64,000 nt of DNA from Sipunculus nudus. Taxonomy: Eukaryota; Annelida; Sipuncula; Golfingiida; Sipunculidae. Positions 31,853-43,705 of the stretch are shown piece after piece (within the stretch, counting starts at the first letter, position 1; the number at the start of each line of letters is the position of its first letter). The notes under the pieces are model-generated. The model was not told the DNA's origin. It searched no databases and saw nothing but the letters and a program-made list of their open reading frames with translations. The position numbers and the translations under genes are program-made. The stretch is from positions 49,922,714-49,986,713 of the forward strand of contig CM049320.1 of assembly GCA_026874595.1 (NCBI GenBank). The letters run 5' to 3'.

Positions 31853-33471
31853 ATGGGCACTATCGGGGCGATGCCGTGTGCGCTAGGAAACGTGGCCGAT
31901 GTAAGTCAAGCCGAATTTTTGAAGGCACAAAAAGGTGACCAGTCGTTAGTTCCATATTGGAAGATTGCTAGGTCGGGGCTAGCGAAAGAGATAGCACTTG
32001 CCAGATTAAGGACGAGTTCATGGACCGTATTGCACGAGACAAACGCGGCGATCCGGATGGATCAAGGATCGTCATTCCAAAGTCATTACGGACTGACGTT
32101 ATGAAGATGGGTCACGTTGCGATTACGGAAGGCGAAGATTTTACACATGAAAGTGTAAGTTCCTGGATAGACTGGAAGGGGATGTATGGGGAAATGGCAG
32201 CGTTCTGCAAGTCCCGTCCAACATGCAAGACTAGATCTAAACCGCAGCGTGTTTTGTCGGCGGTCTACATGAACCAGAGCGAATCCGAAAGTAAACATTA
32301 TAATTCGGCTTTTGATACCGAAACTTCCGTAGTCGGAGAACTGAACCTTGAGGGAGTTTACGAAAGTTCCCACGTATCATTACCATCAACCGTGCGCAGC
32401 CAAACCGAAAGTGACACTCAGGTAAATGCCTAGCTAGGCATACGACAGCGACGTGAGAAACTTGATCTGTTAGCCCATGTATGTACCCAAACTCCCCGAT
32501 GTCACAGAGTGTACCATCCGTCTCACTTCCGAAACACACGTGAAGGCAAAACAGTATCATGTACCATTCGAGCTGACAGAAACCATGCGATCGGAAATCA
32601 ACAAGATGTTAGAACTAGGTATTTTTAATAAATCGGAGTCGAGTTTTGCGTCACTCTGTATCATGTTGCTTAAACCAGACGGAAAGATTAGATTCGTGAT
32701 AGATTACCTTACGTTGAAACAGTCGGTCGTATTCGATCATGGACCGGTGCCGGAACCGGAAACTTTTCACAACAGTAGCCAACAGTCGGTATTGTACGAA
32801 GATCGATCTAACGAAAGGCTACTGGCAGATTCCGATGTCAGAGGTATCCTAGAGACAAAACGGCGTTCGTAACGCCTGAATAACATATCCAATTCTGGGT
32901 AATTAATGCCTTATTAATTAACGCCTTAATTAATGACCGCAGGAGCAGTTTTTACCCACAAGATGAAAAGGTTGTGGAATCGTGGGACGAGCACGTAAGA
33001 ACACTCGGAGAAGTGCTATCTTGGTTGGAGCGTGCGAACCTTGCGACTTAACCAGCATAAATATTCGTCGATCATCGCAGTCTGGAATTTTAGGCCACCT
33101 CGATAATTGGTACAGAATTATTGGCTACAAACGCGTCGCTCCTTAGGAAAATCCAAAGCACAGAAAGACCGAAAACAAAGAAAGCCTTGACAGCCTCTAG
33201 CTCTATAACCGGAAGTTCAAACCAAATTACCCAGAGAAAGCAGTCCCGCTGACAGACCTTACGCGGTAAGGACAGCCTAAAAAGTTGGACTGGAAGGAGG
33301 TCCATGAAAATGCTTACAACTCGCTCAAAGCTAAGCTGGCGCGGATCCGCCCATTTGAAACTGTCTGATTTCAGTAAACGGTTCTACCTAAAGTGCGACG
33401 CGTCGGATGTCGGAATCGGGAGCATCCTTATGCAGGAACACGATGGGATGGTGCATCCGATAGCGATCTAA
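31853..33471 (+). pseudogene. Degraded Ty3/gypsy-type pol fragments
   Basis: Three blocks are seen. (1) 31853-32270, two frames: EFLKAQKGDQSL, then a zinc-binding-like integrase N-terminal segment ending FCKSRPTCKTRSK. (2) 32477-32872: start of reverse transcriptase, with NKMLELGIFNKSES and DGKIRFVIDYLTL. (3) about 32930-33471: a post-catalytic RT piece (EHVRTLGEVL) and an RNase H start (FYLKCDASDVGIGSILMQ). The RT catalytic YxDD segment and the integrase catalytic core are absent, and stops and frameshifts are many, so it is dead. The integrase-type zinc segment lies upstream of RT, not downstream as in most gypsy elements. No LTRs were identified. Confidence 0.7.
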
Positions 33472-33739
33472 CCGCCCCCATTGACATAAAAAAAAACAAA
33501 TATTTTCTTGAATAGAATAAGTACATTAACAGTCTTGATATTTTAGCAAAAGCAAAATTACTCTCATATGGGCTCTTTTCATATATATTATACGGTGGAA
33601 TTTGGCTCATTATACTATATTCATTATATCGTGATATCGACAGAATTTTAATTTATTTTATTATATACGATGAAACCTCGAACTGATTAATCCATATGCC
33701 TTAAAGAACTATTTTGATCTTATTTATGACACTGCATTC

Positions 33740-33785
<46 letters not shown>

Positions 33786-35204
33786 CCTAAACCTGTATTG
33801 TCATATAAAATAATCAGTAGAGTATTCAAGAAGTCTGCTGTTAATGTATTGAAATAAGAAGACCCTAGTAACGACTTACGCGTAAAATTGATTAGCAAAA
33901 GTGGATAATTTATTACCATTATCTTATGCAAATCATGTTTTATCATTGCATTATATATACCAAGCTCTCCTGGATCTTTATGTCAAAAGTTAGTTAACAT
34001 ATGTTAAAAATGTAGGTTGCAGTAACATGATCACAAGAAAATTATACCTATAATACTGAATTGCATGTGTCTTTTCTGTTATCTAAGCAATATGGTATTG
34101 TTAGTGCTTCATATATCACTAACATAACAAAACACACATATAAATTAACTTACAATAGGTTTTTTTTTCTTCAGTGCTATTACTATGGACTCTTGGTACC
34201 CCGCGTATAAGCACTATACAACTGTTTCCTCTGTTCAGAATACATGGAGACAGATTAAATTAACCCCATCCTCTACTTTTTTACTCTCACAAGGGTCACG
34301 TACGAGTAATTATTCTTCTATTCTCTTCCACAGTATCGCTAAAACTTTAACGTTTCTGGACCTTTCTTCTTGAACTGTTGCCAAAGCAAACAGCCGGAAA
34401 TCAAATTTAAAATTAAGCACAAACATCAATTATTCAGCAGAATATTTTTTTTCAAGTCACCTGAATCGAGATAAACTATATGTACCATATTCTTTTTTGG
34501 TTGAATTTGGTATTCCATTACGGAATTGTTTAATATAAAATAGACCTAATATAGAACAGATAAAATTTAATAAAAATTGTTCAGATGATTCATTGAATGC
34601 TGTTTTCGGTTTGTTCTGTAGTATATAAACATAAACACAAAAAGGAAATAATATACGTATATTAAAACAATACATGGATACACATACCAATGTTGTCAGG
34701 ACGATAGACCAATGCCTGAAAGAAGTTGCATGAAATATTGAATTAAATATTCAATTGAAAAACAAAGAATCGTTTCTGTGATCTTTGATTCATGAAACCT
34801 ATGGTTTCTTTAAATCTACCATGCACATGCCATGTTATATTAGACGTAGAAATAGTTGAAGAAACTAAATAATGCCATATGTACTAAATATCCTCTTTTA
34901 ATCACATGAATACATGGTCAAATGCGAACCTGAGGTAAAAGAGATACCAGTGATTATCAAAAAGAAAAGATTCCACCGGTAACACAAAACTAAAGGTACT
35001 CGGAAAACCCGCAGAAATAACTTGTGGTTACACTCGTTTTTAACACTGGACGATGTAGTATATGCTGACAGGTTTTTACTCGTTAAATTGTTTTGATCTA
35101 ATAACATTTTTGAGAATACATCAGCTAACCTCCACCTAAAAAAATGTATCCAGCTCTGACCTTAATTTCTGTACTATGTCGAAATTTAATGCAGAGTTTA
35201 TTCA

Positions 35205-35268
<64 letters not shown>

Positions 35269-37585
35269 AGATCTTGTACGAATACCTTATGGAAATACAT
35301 GTGAGAGTAAAGCGGACAAAACTCTCGACAAATATATCGTGATATTTGTATACAGAACCAGCGGGGGTTTCAGTTGTTACCCTTTATCTCTTATTAAAAA
35401 AATACTTGATTGTGAAAGAATAACTGATAGTAATTTAGGTTGTTCAAGTAAAAAATGGACGAATGAGGTGAATGTTGTTGCAGAGCATCTAGTCAAAGGT
35501 ACTCGCTCTCACTATTAAACACTATAAACTTTATATATTCTTTAAATGGAATGTACAACTAGTAATAATAACCAAAACAAGGCAGTCTCCGTGGCACGGA
35601 TGGTAACGTTAGGTAGTCTGTAGGGATGGAGGAAATCGGAAAACCAGGAGAAAACGACCGACCTTAGACGGGATACTTAAACACACTCGCTCTCTGTCTC
35701 GCTCTATACTGTTAATTAATATATTTTTAATTGATGACTTGCTTCCCTATGGAACGATAAAATAATATTAAAAAAAATGTGTGTTTCATAAAACTATTTG
35801 TTCTAGGGCCACTTGAAGGGCACACATTTTGGATACTAAGAGGATCCTGTCCTTGAAATATATAAAAAATTAACATTCACATTAACTGAACGGTTAAAAA
35901 AATCAATATTTTTGGTTTAAAGATGTTTATATTTTTTCAGCATATATGTTGTAGATACATAGCGTCAACGCACCTCCTAAAATGTACGTAGGCCCTGTAT
36001 TTTTAATGACGATATATGATGAAGTGTACACGGAACCAATTTGTCTTTCACAGATTTCCCTGGGGCTTTCACATAAAGCTGCCATCGGCTTAACAATGAC
36101 AGTCTCCACGATTTCGACACACTAACAAATATATGGGGATCATTTTTTTATAAATTAAGGGCATACAGAATCACAAGGTAAACAAATTACAATTTCTTTA
36201 CTTTCTTCGTCAGCCGATTTATATAATTGATTATACATGAAAGACTTGTCAATGATATTGATTTCGTAATAAAAGCTGAAGTTCGTGACACGTAAACAAT
36301 AAATGTGATCCTCGAGCGTATTCTCCAGGAATGTTTATGTAGTGTTCAGGTTTGGGGGATTTTTATAAACGCCAGTATCAAAATAAGTTATGGTATAAGG
36401 AAACACCCACTACTTACAGCTTGTGCGCCCTTGCCGATTTATGAGCTCATTTGACAGAAAATCAACCAAGGTATAGTGATGTTGCTTTGTCAATCGTCCG
36501 TCCGTCCGTATAGCGCAGGTTTCCGTTAGCAGGGCAAAACTCTACGGTAAGGGCTAGGATCATGACTTTAGTGTCGATTCTAAGATTCTGGCGAAGACTA
36601 TAATTAAACAATGGCAAAAATAATATGGCAGATCGGTCGCGAAATAGGGACGATAGAAAACGGAATTTCTTCCTTAGAAAAATATCGTGAGCGCGACATG
36701 CTCACTTAATGAAAGATTTATATCATGGGCAAACAATATGTGTGTATAACTAGCTGTATCATGAATGATCAAGGGCCACTTAAAGAGCACACATGCTCAT
36801 AACTAAGCAGATCCTCTACTTGTAACATATAAAATTTATGTTAACGTAAACTGGAAGGTTTTTAAAGAATTAAATATTTCAGGATTTGGACATATGTTTT
36901 GGTTTATTCCTGCATACTTGCTATAGTTACATAACGTAAACGGACATCACTCTGAAACGGACCTGTATTTGTTAATGACGATTTTATGATTGATTCTCTT
37001 TTAAAAGGTACCTAAATAAAGATGTTCCTGAGCCAGCTATGAACTCAGGATGATAAACAGGTACATTAATTGGTCTTAATGCATAAATAGAATTTAAAAT
37101 GTGAAAGGTGTAATGTTATTTATGAGAGCGGATCGAACTGTTTGTATTATAAACCAAAACGTTCGTTTGAAGTGCAGTAAATTCATCCAACGTTTATAAA
37201 TGAGCCTTTTAAAGTTTTGGGGAATTTAAATAAGGCTGCGATCTGTGGATCAAACACAGCTTCCACGAATCCGACACATTAACAAATATAGGAAAATGAT
37301 GGTTTATAAATTAGAACTAAAAAACACAAAGTGCAATATCTTTGATGAGTTGAAGTCGAAAAGACAGACAATTTACGTAAGTTTCGATACAAATGTGTTT
37401 TTTGTGTTAACGATTTCTTTCAGTTTGCAGGAAATGGAAGCATATAATCTCTTGTATATTTCAGAAAGAAGAACCTAATATGGTTTGAAAAATTAATTTA
37501 ACAGTGAACAGAACAGAACTTATCATAATTGGATATAAAGAAAACTTTGATTAATTGCCACAATAAATTAAACTTATAACCTCTG
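33472..37585. other. AT-rich intergenic DNA
   Basis: (TA)n tracts at 33747-33782 and 35209-35264. A short GTCCGTCCGTCC-headed fragment lies near 36496. Segments near 35806-36110 and 36765-36990 share words ('gggccacttgaagggcacaca' type), suggesting an old ~960-bp spaced duplication. No gene is supported. Confidence 0.4.
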
Positions 37586-37860
37586 CCACCCACTACATAT
37601 GTCGGCCATCAAGTCTCCCTACTGCATGCAAAGTCCCCCTGCCGACACATGTAGTGGGTTGCATTCTGACGTCACTACCGTGACGACATTTGGCTGGTTC
37701 CTATGGAAGTGTGCAAATACACAGAGGGGTGGGGATCTGTCGTAGCTTAGTGGTTAAAGCAACCGGCTGGAAATCGGAAGATCATCGGTTCGATTCCCAT
37801 CTACAGTGAACCGACTTGTCCGTGTATTCTGATTCCACCTCTATATACAATGAACCATGG
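37586..37860 (+). repeat. tRNA-derived SINE, copy 1
   Basis: A Pol III-type A box (tagcttagtggttaaagc, 37744-37761) and B box (ggttcgattcc, 37787-37797) bracket a tRNA-like anticodon arm with GGAAAT. The upstream head ('actaccgtgac' to 'gaagtgtgcaaatac') and the tail ('gtgaaccgacttg', 'gtgtatt') are shared with copy 2 at 58540-58785. A near-perfect inverted repeat (37589-37606 with 37641-37658, one mismatch) lies in the head. Not a functional tRNA: stems mispair and it sits in a repeat. Confidence 0.65.
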
Positions 37861-37869
37861 CTATTCACC

Positions 37870-37946
<77 letters not shown>
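37861..37946. repeat. (CT)n then (TA)n microsatellite at the SINE tail
   Basis: The SINE tail runs straight into (CT)n and then (TA)n, as SINE 3' tails often do. Confidence 0.85.
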
Positions 37947-37951
<5 letters not shown>

Positions 37952-38735
37952 AAATGGTTCAGTCATACATGTTATAATTCAAACGAACTCTCATAACATG
38001 ACGAAACAAAATTCTGAGATTAGTAACTATCCCTGTGTACAGCAAAAAGGAGAAAGATTAGTTAGCACCAATATTATTATCAAGTAGGGACACAGATTAA
38101 CCCATATCCTATCTCATAACGCCACGATTATCAGACCGAATTCCCTCGCGTTTATGTAATTCATTCACTTTCGTTTCTCAAATGAATTATTGATGGGGTT
38201 GGTCTTGCATCCACCAGTAAATTAAGTGTAAGCATTTAAATGCCGTTTGCATTGCGCTTAGTATTCTTCTACGAAATTATTTATACACATATATCCGCAC
38301 TTAATATTTCACACGTGTATGATTACAAGGAAATTCCAAACTTGCCCCTCATCGGAAACCCATCGTCAAAACATCGTATCTAGGCATGGGATGTTTACAG
38401 AGGTATTCTCTTGCACGGCATTCACTAATCACCTCCGTATTTCCATTTGTTATACTCATCATACAACTCGTACTTCCAGTTTAACGACCACTGACGTGCT
38501 TCCTGTACAAACATAGATGGATATAAAATGTAGAGATGCAGACGTGTAGCGCAGTTTAGTCACTAAGATTAACAGGGTGGAGATGCAGGTATCAGTTTTG
38601 TTCTTTTCATTGCTATCACCTTGCCTGAGCATTATTTTCTATACATTTATTATTTGAAGATATTGTAGAGCAAATTTAGTCAAAAGATATAAAAAAAATT
38701 AAGATCATGAGGCAAAAAGGTTAACAGTTGAACAA
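37947..38735. other. Intergenic, nothing recognised
   Basis: AT-rich, no supported feature. Confidence 0.5.
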
Positions 38736-40275
38736 CGGCAACAGATAGATAAAAAGTAAGTGAGACACAGTCTTATTCCTTAGAAATTCAGACAGGCGGA
38801 AAATAAGCAGACAAAGGCACTCAAACAAAAAGAGAGACAGACATGGAGAATGAGATATAGAGGCACATGTCGACAGAGCGAAAGCAGGACAGAGACAGAG
38901 GGAGAGGCAAAGACGAAAAAATATATAAAAAGGGCAGACAGAATCAGACCTGACATAGAAGGATAAATTTAGAGACAGACAAAGATAGAGACCCCGAGAC
39001 AAGGAAAAAAATTGAATGACATGGATTCATCGATGAGTAGAGAAAGACAGAAAGATAAAGACACATGGAAAGACAGTTTAAGAGAGTGAGAGAAAAAGGG
39101 AGTTTTAGACAGAATTATATATCCACAATATATAGATAGAGATATTGGGAAAGATTGAGACAGATTGCAACATAGTAACAGATAGAAAGTCGCCGAAAGA
39201 CAAAGACAGAAATATACACAGAAACAACAGAGTAAAGACAGAGATCGACAGAGACAGACAGAAAGGCAAAGACTGAGATAGATGGGAAGAGGGATAGCGA
39301 ACAGAGCAACAGAGACAGACAGAAATACAGAGACTTCGGAGAGAGATAGAGAAATAGAGCGACTGAGTGAGACTAATATAATGACAAAGATTTGAAGAGA
39401 GACAGGGAAAGAGACAGCGACAAAGAACGACAGAGACAGACAAAAAACAACGACAAGGAGGGAGATGGGGAGAGAGACAGAGACAGCGCGACAGAGACAA
39501 ACGAAAAGGACAAAGACAGGAAGAGAGACGGGGATAGAGACAGAGAAATATAGCGAAAGAGGCAGACAGAGAGACAGATTGGCTGAAAGACAGGGGTGAG
39601 AGAGAAACAGGGCAACATAGACAGACAAAAAGACATAAACGTCGAGAGAGACATTGAAATAGAGCGACAATGAGAGACACAAAGACAACGGCGGGGACAT
39701 GCAGAATCAGAGATATAGATCCACAGGGACTGACTGAAAGACAGAGACACAGATAGACAGAGAGACAGAGACAGAAAAAAAATCGACGGACTGAAAGACG
39801 AGATGAGAAACAGGGACACTTAATGTCAGAGACAGAAAGACGTAGACGGGAAGAGACACGAGGAGAGAGATAGAGACACAAACGACAGAGACAGACAGAA
39901 AGACAAAGACTAAGGGAGAGATAGGGAGAGAGACCGAGACAAAGCGCGAGAGAGACAAACCATAAGGACAAAGGGAGAGAGACGTTGGCAGAGACAGAGA
40001 TATAAAGCGACAATGACAGACACAAAAACAAAGATGAGATGCGAGACAGAGACTGGGCCTGGCAGTGAGACGAGTAGAGAGAGAAAGAAACAATGAGAAA
40101 ACAGAGACAGATAGAAAGACAAAGACCTTGAAAGAGACTGGGAGAGAGAGAGAGGCATAAAATAAAGCGACTAAAATCAACGAATTGACAGAGTTGGACA
40201 AATAGACGGACTTACTGGACAGAGACATAGAACGACAGAAACAGACATAAAGACAGAGACTGAGAATGGAAAATT
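38736..40275. repeat. 1.5-kb polypurine tract based on (GACAGA)n
   Basis: An almost pure A/G strand with periodic C: gacaga, gagaca and aaagac variants. The minus strand reads ctctgtctgtct, giving long Ser/Leu/Cys-rich open frames that are artefacts. Imperfect higher-order phrases (aaagacaaagac, gagacagagaca) recur. Confidence 0.85.
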
Positions 40276-40660
40276 AAAATGTAGATATGTTGAATTAAAA
40301 TCTCTCTGAGAGCAGTAGCAAGTTCACCGTGGCCTACTCTTATGCAATATGACCTTTAGTAATTCGTTAAAATTTGACAGAACGTCATGATCAATGATTA
40401 ATGTCGATATTGTTTCCTTTTAGAAACACAAATGTATAAAAACATTGAATTTGTCAATATGAGATTTTTAAATTATTTTACTTAAACGTTAAATGCCTAG
40501 AGGTAAAAACAAACTAGAGGCAAGGAAAAGAACAAAAACAGATCTAGATAGAAAACAGACATCCGCAAAATCACAGAATACATAAGAGTCAGTCAACCAC
40601 ACCTTTAACAGAATTAAACACAGCAACACAATAAAAGATATCAAACAGAAAACAAGAGAA
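40276..40660. other. AT-rich DNA between simple repeats
   Basis: No feature supported. Confidence 0.5.
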
Positions 40661-40676
40661 CCCCCCCCCCCCCCCC

Positions 40677-40712
<36 letters not shown>

Positions 40713-40834
40713 ACCCCGCTCAACATCATATTAGAAGATAAAAACCAAAGTAACCCCTCCCCCACCCTACGTGTTATGACCCCCCCCCCCCAAAATGATA
40801 CGTACCATCCCCCCCCTCCCCCCCCCCCCCCCCA
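40661..40834. repeat. Homopolymer cluster: C17-A33 junction and further poly-C runs
   Basis: C17 (40661-40677) runs directly into A33 (40678-40710). A C12 run follows at 40780-40791, and C-rich runs at about 40809-40834. Confidence 0.85.
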
Positions 40835-41104
40835 GGCAGAAAGTCCCTAGGCTACATGCTCGATGTGTAGACACGACATGTATCCAATCCAGGGAAATGA
40901 AACCTATAGTAGGAAAATCACAAAAACCAAAACCACCCCGACCCCTGAAATAAAAAAACTAATAGACGATTGAGTTTCCAAAAGGTGTCCAACGTCAAAT
41001 GACAGAACTAAACCTCCTCCCCAACCTCTACCTAGGAACGAGTTGGCTAGTACATGGACCACCCAGCGGGAACCAGTACTTCTTAACTGGTTCAGCTGGC
41101 TCGC

Positions 41105-41368
41105 TTATGACGAAAAAAAACCTTGCTGATACGGTCTAAATGGCCGAAACTGGAAGTATAAAATGGCTTTCGTCTCAATGCTCTGTCGTTCCACGGATCG
41201 GATTCGGCTCTCGATTGGCATGGCTGGGTCTTCGCTGCTGGGATCAATAAAGGGAATGTAGGCTGCTTCTGCCTTTGTGGCTGTGGGTGTTTTGGCTTTC
41301 CTGTAAAGTAACCAGTGCGGATAAAAAGTCGGCGGTCTCTCGCGGCTTTCTGCTTGGCTTGTTGGCAT
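41105..41368 (-). CDS. Unrecognised minus-strand open frame, possibly transposon-derived
   Basis: An 87-codon ATG-to-stop frame with protein-like composition: motifs RERPPTFYPHWLLY, ATKAEAAYIPFIDP and RSVERQSIETKAIL. A TAA lies in frame shortly upstream, so it is not the tail of a longer frame unless spliced. Another minus frame here is also open for about 50 codons, which weakens the case. It lies just left of an LTR-like region. Confidence 0.25.
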   Translation of the reverse strand: MPTSQAESRERPPTFYPHWLLYRKAKTPTATKAEAAYIPFIDPSSEDPAMPIESRIRSVERQSIETKAILYFQFRPFRPYQQGFFSS

Positions 41369-41946
41369 CGCGTCTGTTGGCTCTAAGAACTCTGTTTAAT
41401 TAAGGAGCGGACAGGGCTAGGGTCTTGACCACAGCAACCTGTTGCTGCTCGACAAAGCGAAAACATCATCAGTCCGACGTTTAATGCCTTTTGTTATGTA
41501 CCCAGTGATCAATGGATTAGAAGGTCTGGTCTCACTGAGATGAGTCTCTGAAAGTGCATGTTCTAATCTGACATTGACAAGTATCAGCATTTTTTTATTA
41601 AAGATAATTATATGTTGACTTAGCTTTCCATTACGAACACTGGTCAGCTTCAATCGAGACGTTCATGCTTACATTTACCAGAGGGGTGGGGTTAACTATG
41701 GGGAACTACCAGGCTTGGTCGGCCCAGGGTATCATCAAAAGGAATCACGAAAGTGCTTTGTTATTGCGGCTGGTGGTCGAGTTTATTGTCCTGGTTAGCC
41801 TCTAGCCTTTCGTCCCTGTTATTGTGAAAGGCAGTCGTGGCGGATTTGTTGAAAATTCGTTTAATTAGTCTTGCACTGGAGCGGGCCGCAATACCTTTAC
41901 AAAATCGACGGCTTTTTTTAAAAAGGGGAGAGACCAACTTTTAGGT

Positions 41947-42617
41947 TGTTACAGGTGCTCTATTATGTGACACGGGCGTAACTCGTGTTGTTGTTACATT
42001 CCGTACTGGTTGAACTCTCATTGTCATGTGGGCCTTGAGTTTTCACGTGATTGGCCTGGTATGTGCAGAGACACACGGCTATGTCTTTCTAGAGAATTCC
42101 TGAAACGCGTGTTTACTGTTGAGTAGAGACCTTATATAGACTGTTGGACAAGTGGAAGGTTCCCGGCTTAGTGTGTGAAGGTATATAAAGGGCTGTTTTT
42201 TAGAACCAGGGGGCAGACAGCAGAGCAGATACCAGCGGACGCAGAAGCGTATGTCAGATTCTAAGATCTTATTCGACAAATGCGGCAATTATAGATTTTT
42301 CCTGGATTTTATACATTTGGACTTCAGTTTACTTTCTCTGTTGTTGCAAGAACTTTCCACTGGACTGTCATTCTCTGAGAGCTTACATTTAAAGGACTTA
42401 TTTTGGTGGCACTGTTGGTATTCAGGTATTGTACCATTATCTTTCTGTGTGATTGTATTGACTTGTTGCTATACCGCTGTTTCACTGTATAATTGTATTG
42501 ATTTAGTGTATTGTATTGTTATGGTTGTTTTAGGAATAAATTATAGTTATTTGTTAACAAAAAACCACTGACTTCTTTATTCATTCCCCTAGATATTTCC
42601 CGCTGCCTAGTGTTACA
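41947..42617 (+). promoter_or_regulatory. LTR-like region with TATA box and polyadenylation signal
   Basis: Starts TGTTACA and ends TGTTACA (5'-TG and CA-3'), about 670 bp. A polypurine tract (aaaaaggggagaga) lies at 41921-41934, just upstream. Inside are a strong TATA box (tatataaag, near 42181) and AATAAA near 42534. This is the layout of a retrotransposon LTR. No second LTR and no target-site duplication were found, so it could instead be a host promoter. Confidence 0.35.
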
Positions 42618-42764
42618 GATTTTTTTATCTCCATTACAAAATTTGTGTTCCTCACGCATACGTGATCTGTTTATATTAGGTTCCGTAACAAAATTTTCTG
42701 AGCAGACTGTTTAAAACTTTAAAACTAGGAGCACACGTTTTGGGTAGATCTATGTAAACACTGA

Positions 42765-43035
42765 AAGCCCGATGCTGAAGTTCATCTTTGAAATGAACGG
42801 CGAGTACAAGCCGTATTGCAATCCCAGGTGCTGGCCGTTCGACCGTGACCTGTGCATAGGCGGACAGACTGCCTGGAGGGATTTATCAGCCACCTGGATG
42901 TAGCCTACTACAGCTCGAGCAAAATGGTGCGTGATGGCTTGTCGTCTCAGAAATCTGGTGAGGGGTACTGGCCGAAACTTAGCAGATACTCTTTAAAGGA
43001 AACTGTGTGTCGGCATCACTGTTCATTCCTGTAAT
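42765..43035 (+). other. Protein-like stretch in two frames, family unknown
   Basis: One frame reads MLKFIFEMNGEYKPYCNPRC then WPFDRDLCIGG; another, overlapping, reads DCLEGFISHLDVAYYSSSK and on to a stop at 43035. Together they could be one exon with a frameshift. Not recognised. Confidence 0.25.
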
Positions 43036-43273
43036 TTCAAGTTGTCGCATCTTCCTGTAGACTCTAATTAGGCAAGGCCACATTCGTACGTGCACCATGT
43101 TATCGGTAACGCGCGTCTGGTGCACGTGGCGAGGCACAGCGACTAGGCAATTTCTTGTTATTTTAAATAAATATGTCAACCTTATTGTCTTTTTTTGTCA
43201 CTTGGCTTGCAACGTTTAATTTGGTTAACAAAGAACTTACGCACGAATTTTCGTGATAGTACCCCGATTGCAG

Positions 43274-43412
43274 GAAAGTGCAAATCTGGCATACCGCTGG
43301 AGGAAACTTACGCCAAGAACCATTCAAAAATACTTCGTAAGGCTGCTTTGTTTAAAAATGGAGGGGCAACATCTGATATAATATCTCATACTTGGGATCA
43401 AAACAAGCCAAG
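43274..43412 (+). CDS. Possible internal exon of an unknown + strand gene
   Basis: A 139-nt segment with a good acceptor (ccgattgcag) and an excellent donor (CAAG|GTAAGT), phase 1 to phase 2. It encodes about 46 residues, including IPLEETYAKNHSKILRKAAL and KNGGATSDIISHTWDQNK. Charged, mixed composition. No partner exons are established, though the protein-like stretch at 42765-43035 lies just upstream. Confidence 0.35.
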
Positions 43413-43497
43413 GTAAGTACAACATTTTCAGTTCACATCAATATTCAAGCACACCTAACCACATTATGTTCTATTTATTACATAAATATATTTATAT

Positions 43498-43705
43498 TAA
43501 AGGGGCCCAATCACCTAGCTGACCTTTATAAACTACAGGCCATATTTGGAGCTTTTATAAAAATATAGGCCAGATAACGTGGATATCACCGCACACAAAC
43601 TGCTTATTTCGTTTATATCTACGCGTTTATAATATGTGTGGGCCCGGCAAAATGAAACAAATTCAAAGACGGCATCTGGTAGCACTTCCGTAAAGCCAGA
43701 GCTGT
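43498..43705 (+). repeat. Dispersed repeat, copy 2 of 2
   Basis: Pairs with 5858-6065, same orientation. Confidence 0.55.

Noticed and set aside
37739-37806. Functional tRNA gene
   Set aside because: A and B boxes are good, but the stems mispair and the sequence is embedded in a repeated SINE with shared head and tail.
38721-40228. Several long minus-strand open frames rich in Ser, Leu and Cys
   Set aside because: They are translations of the (GACAGA)n polypurine tract and are open in several frames at once.
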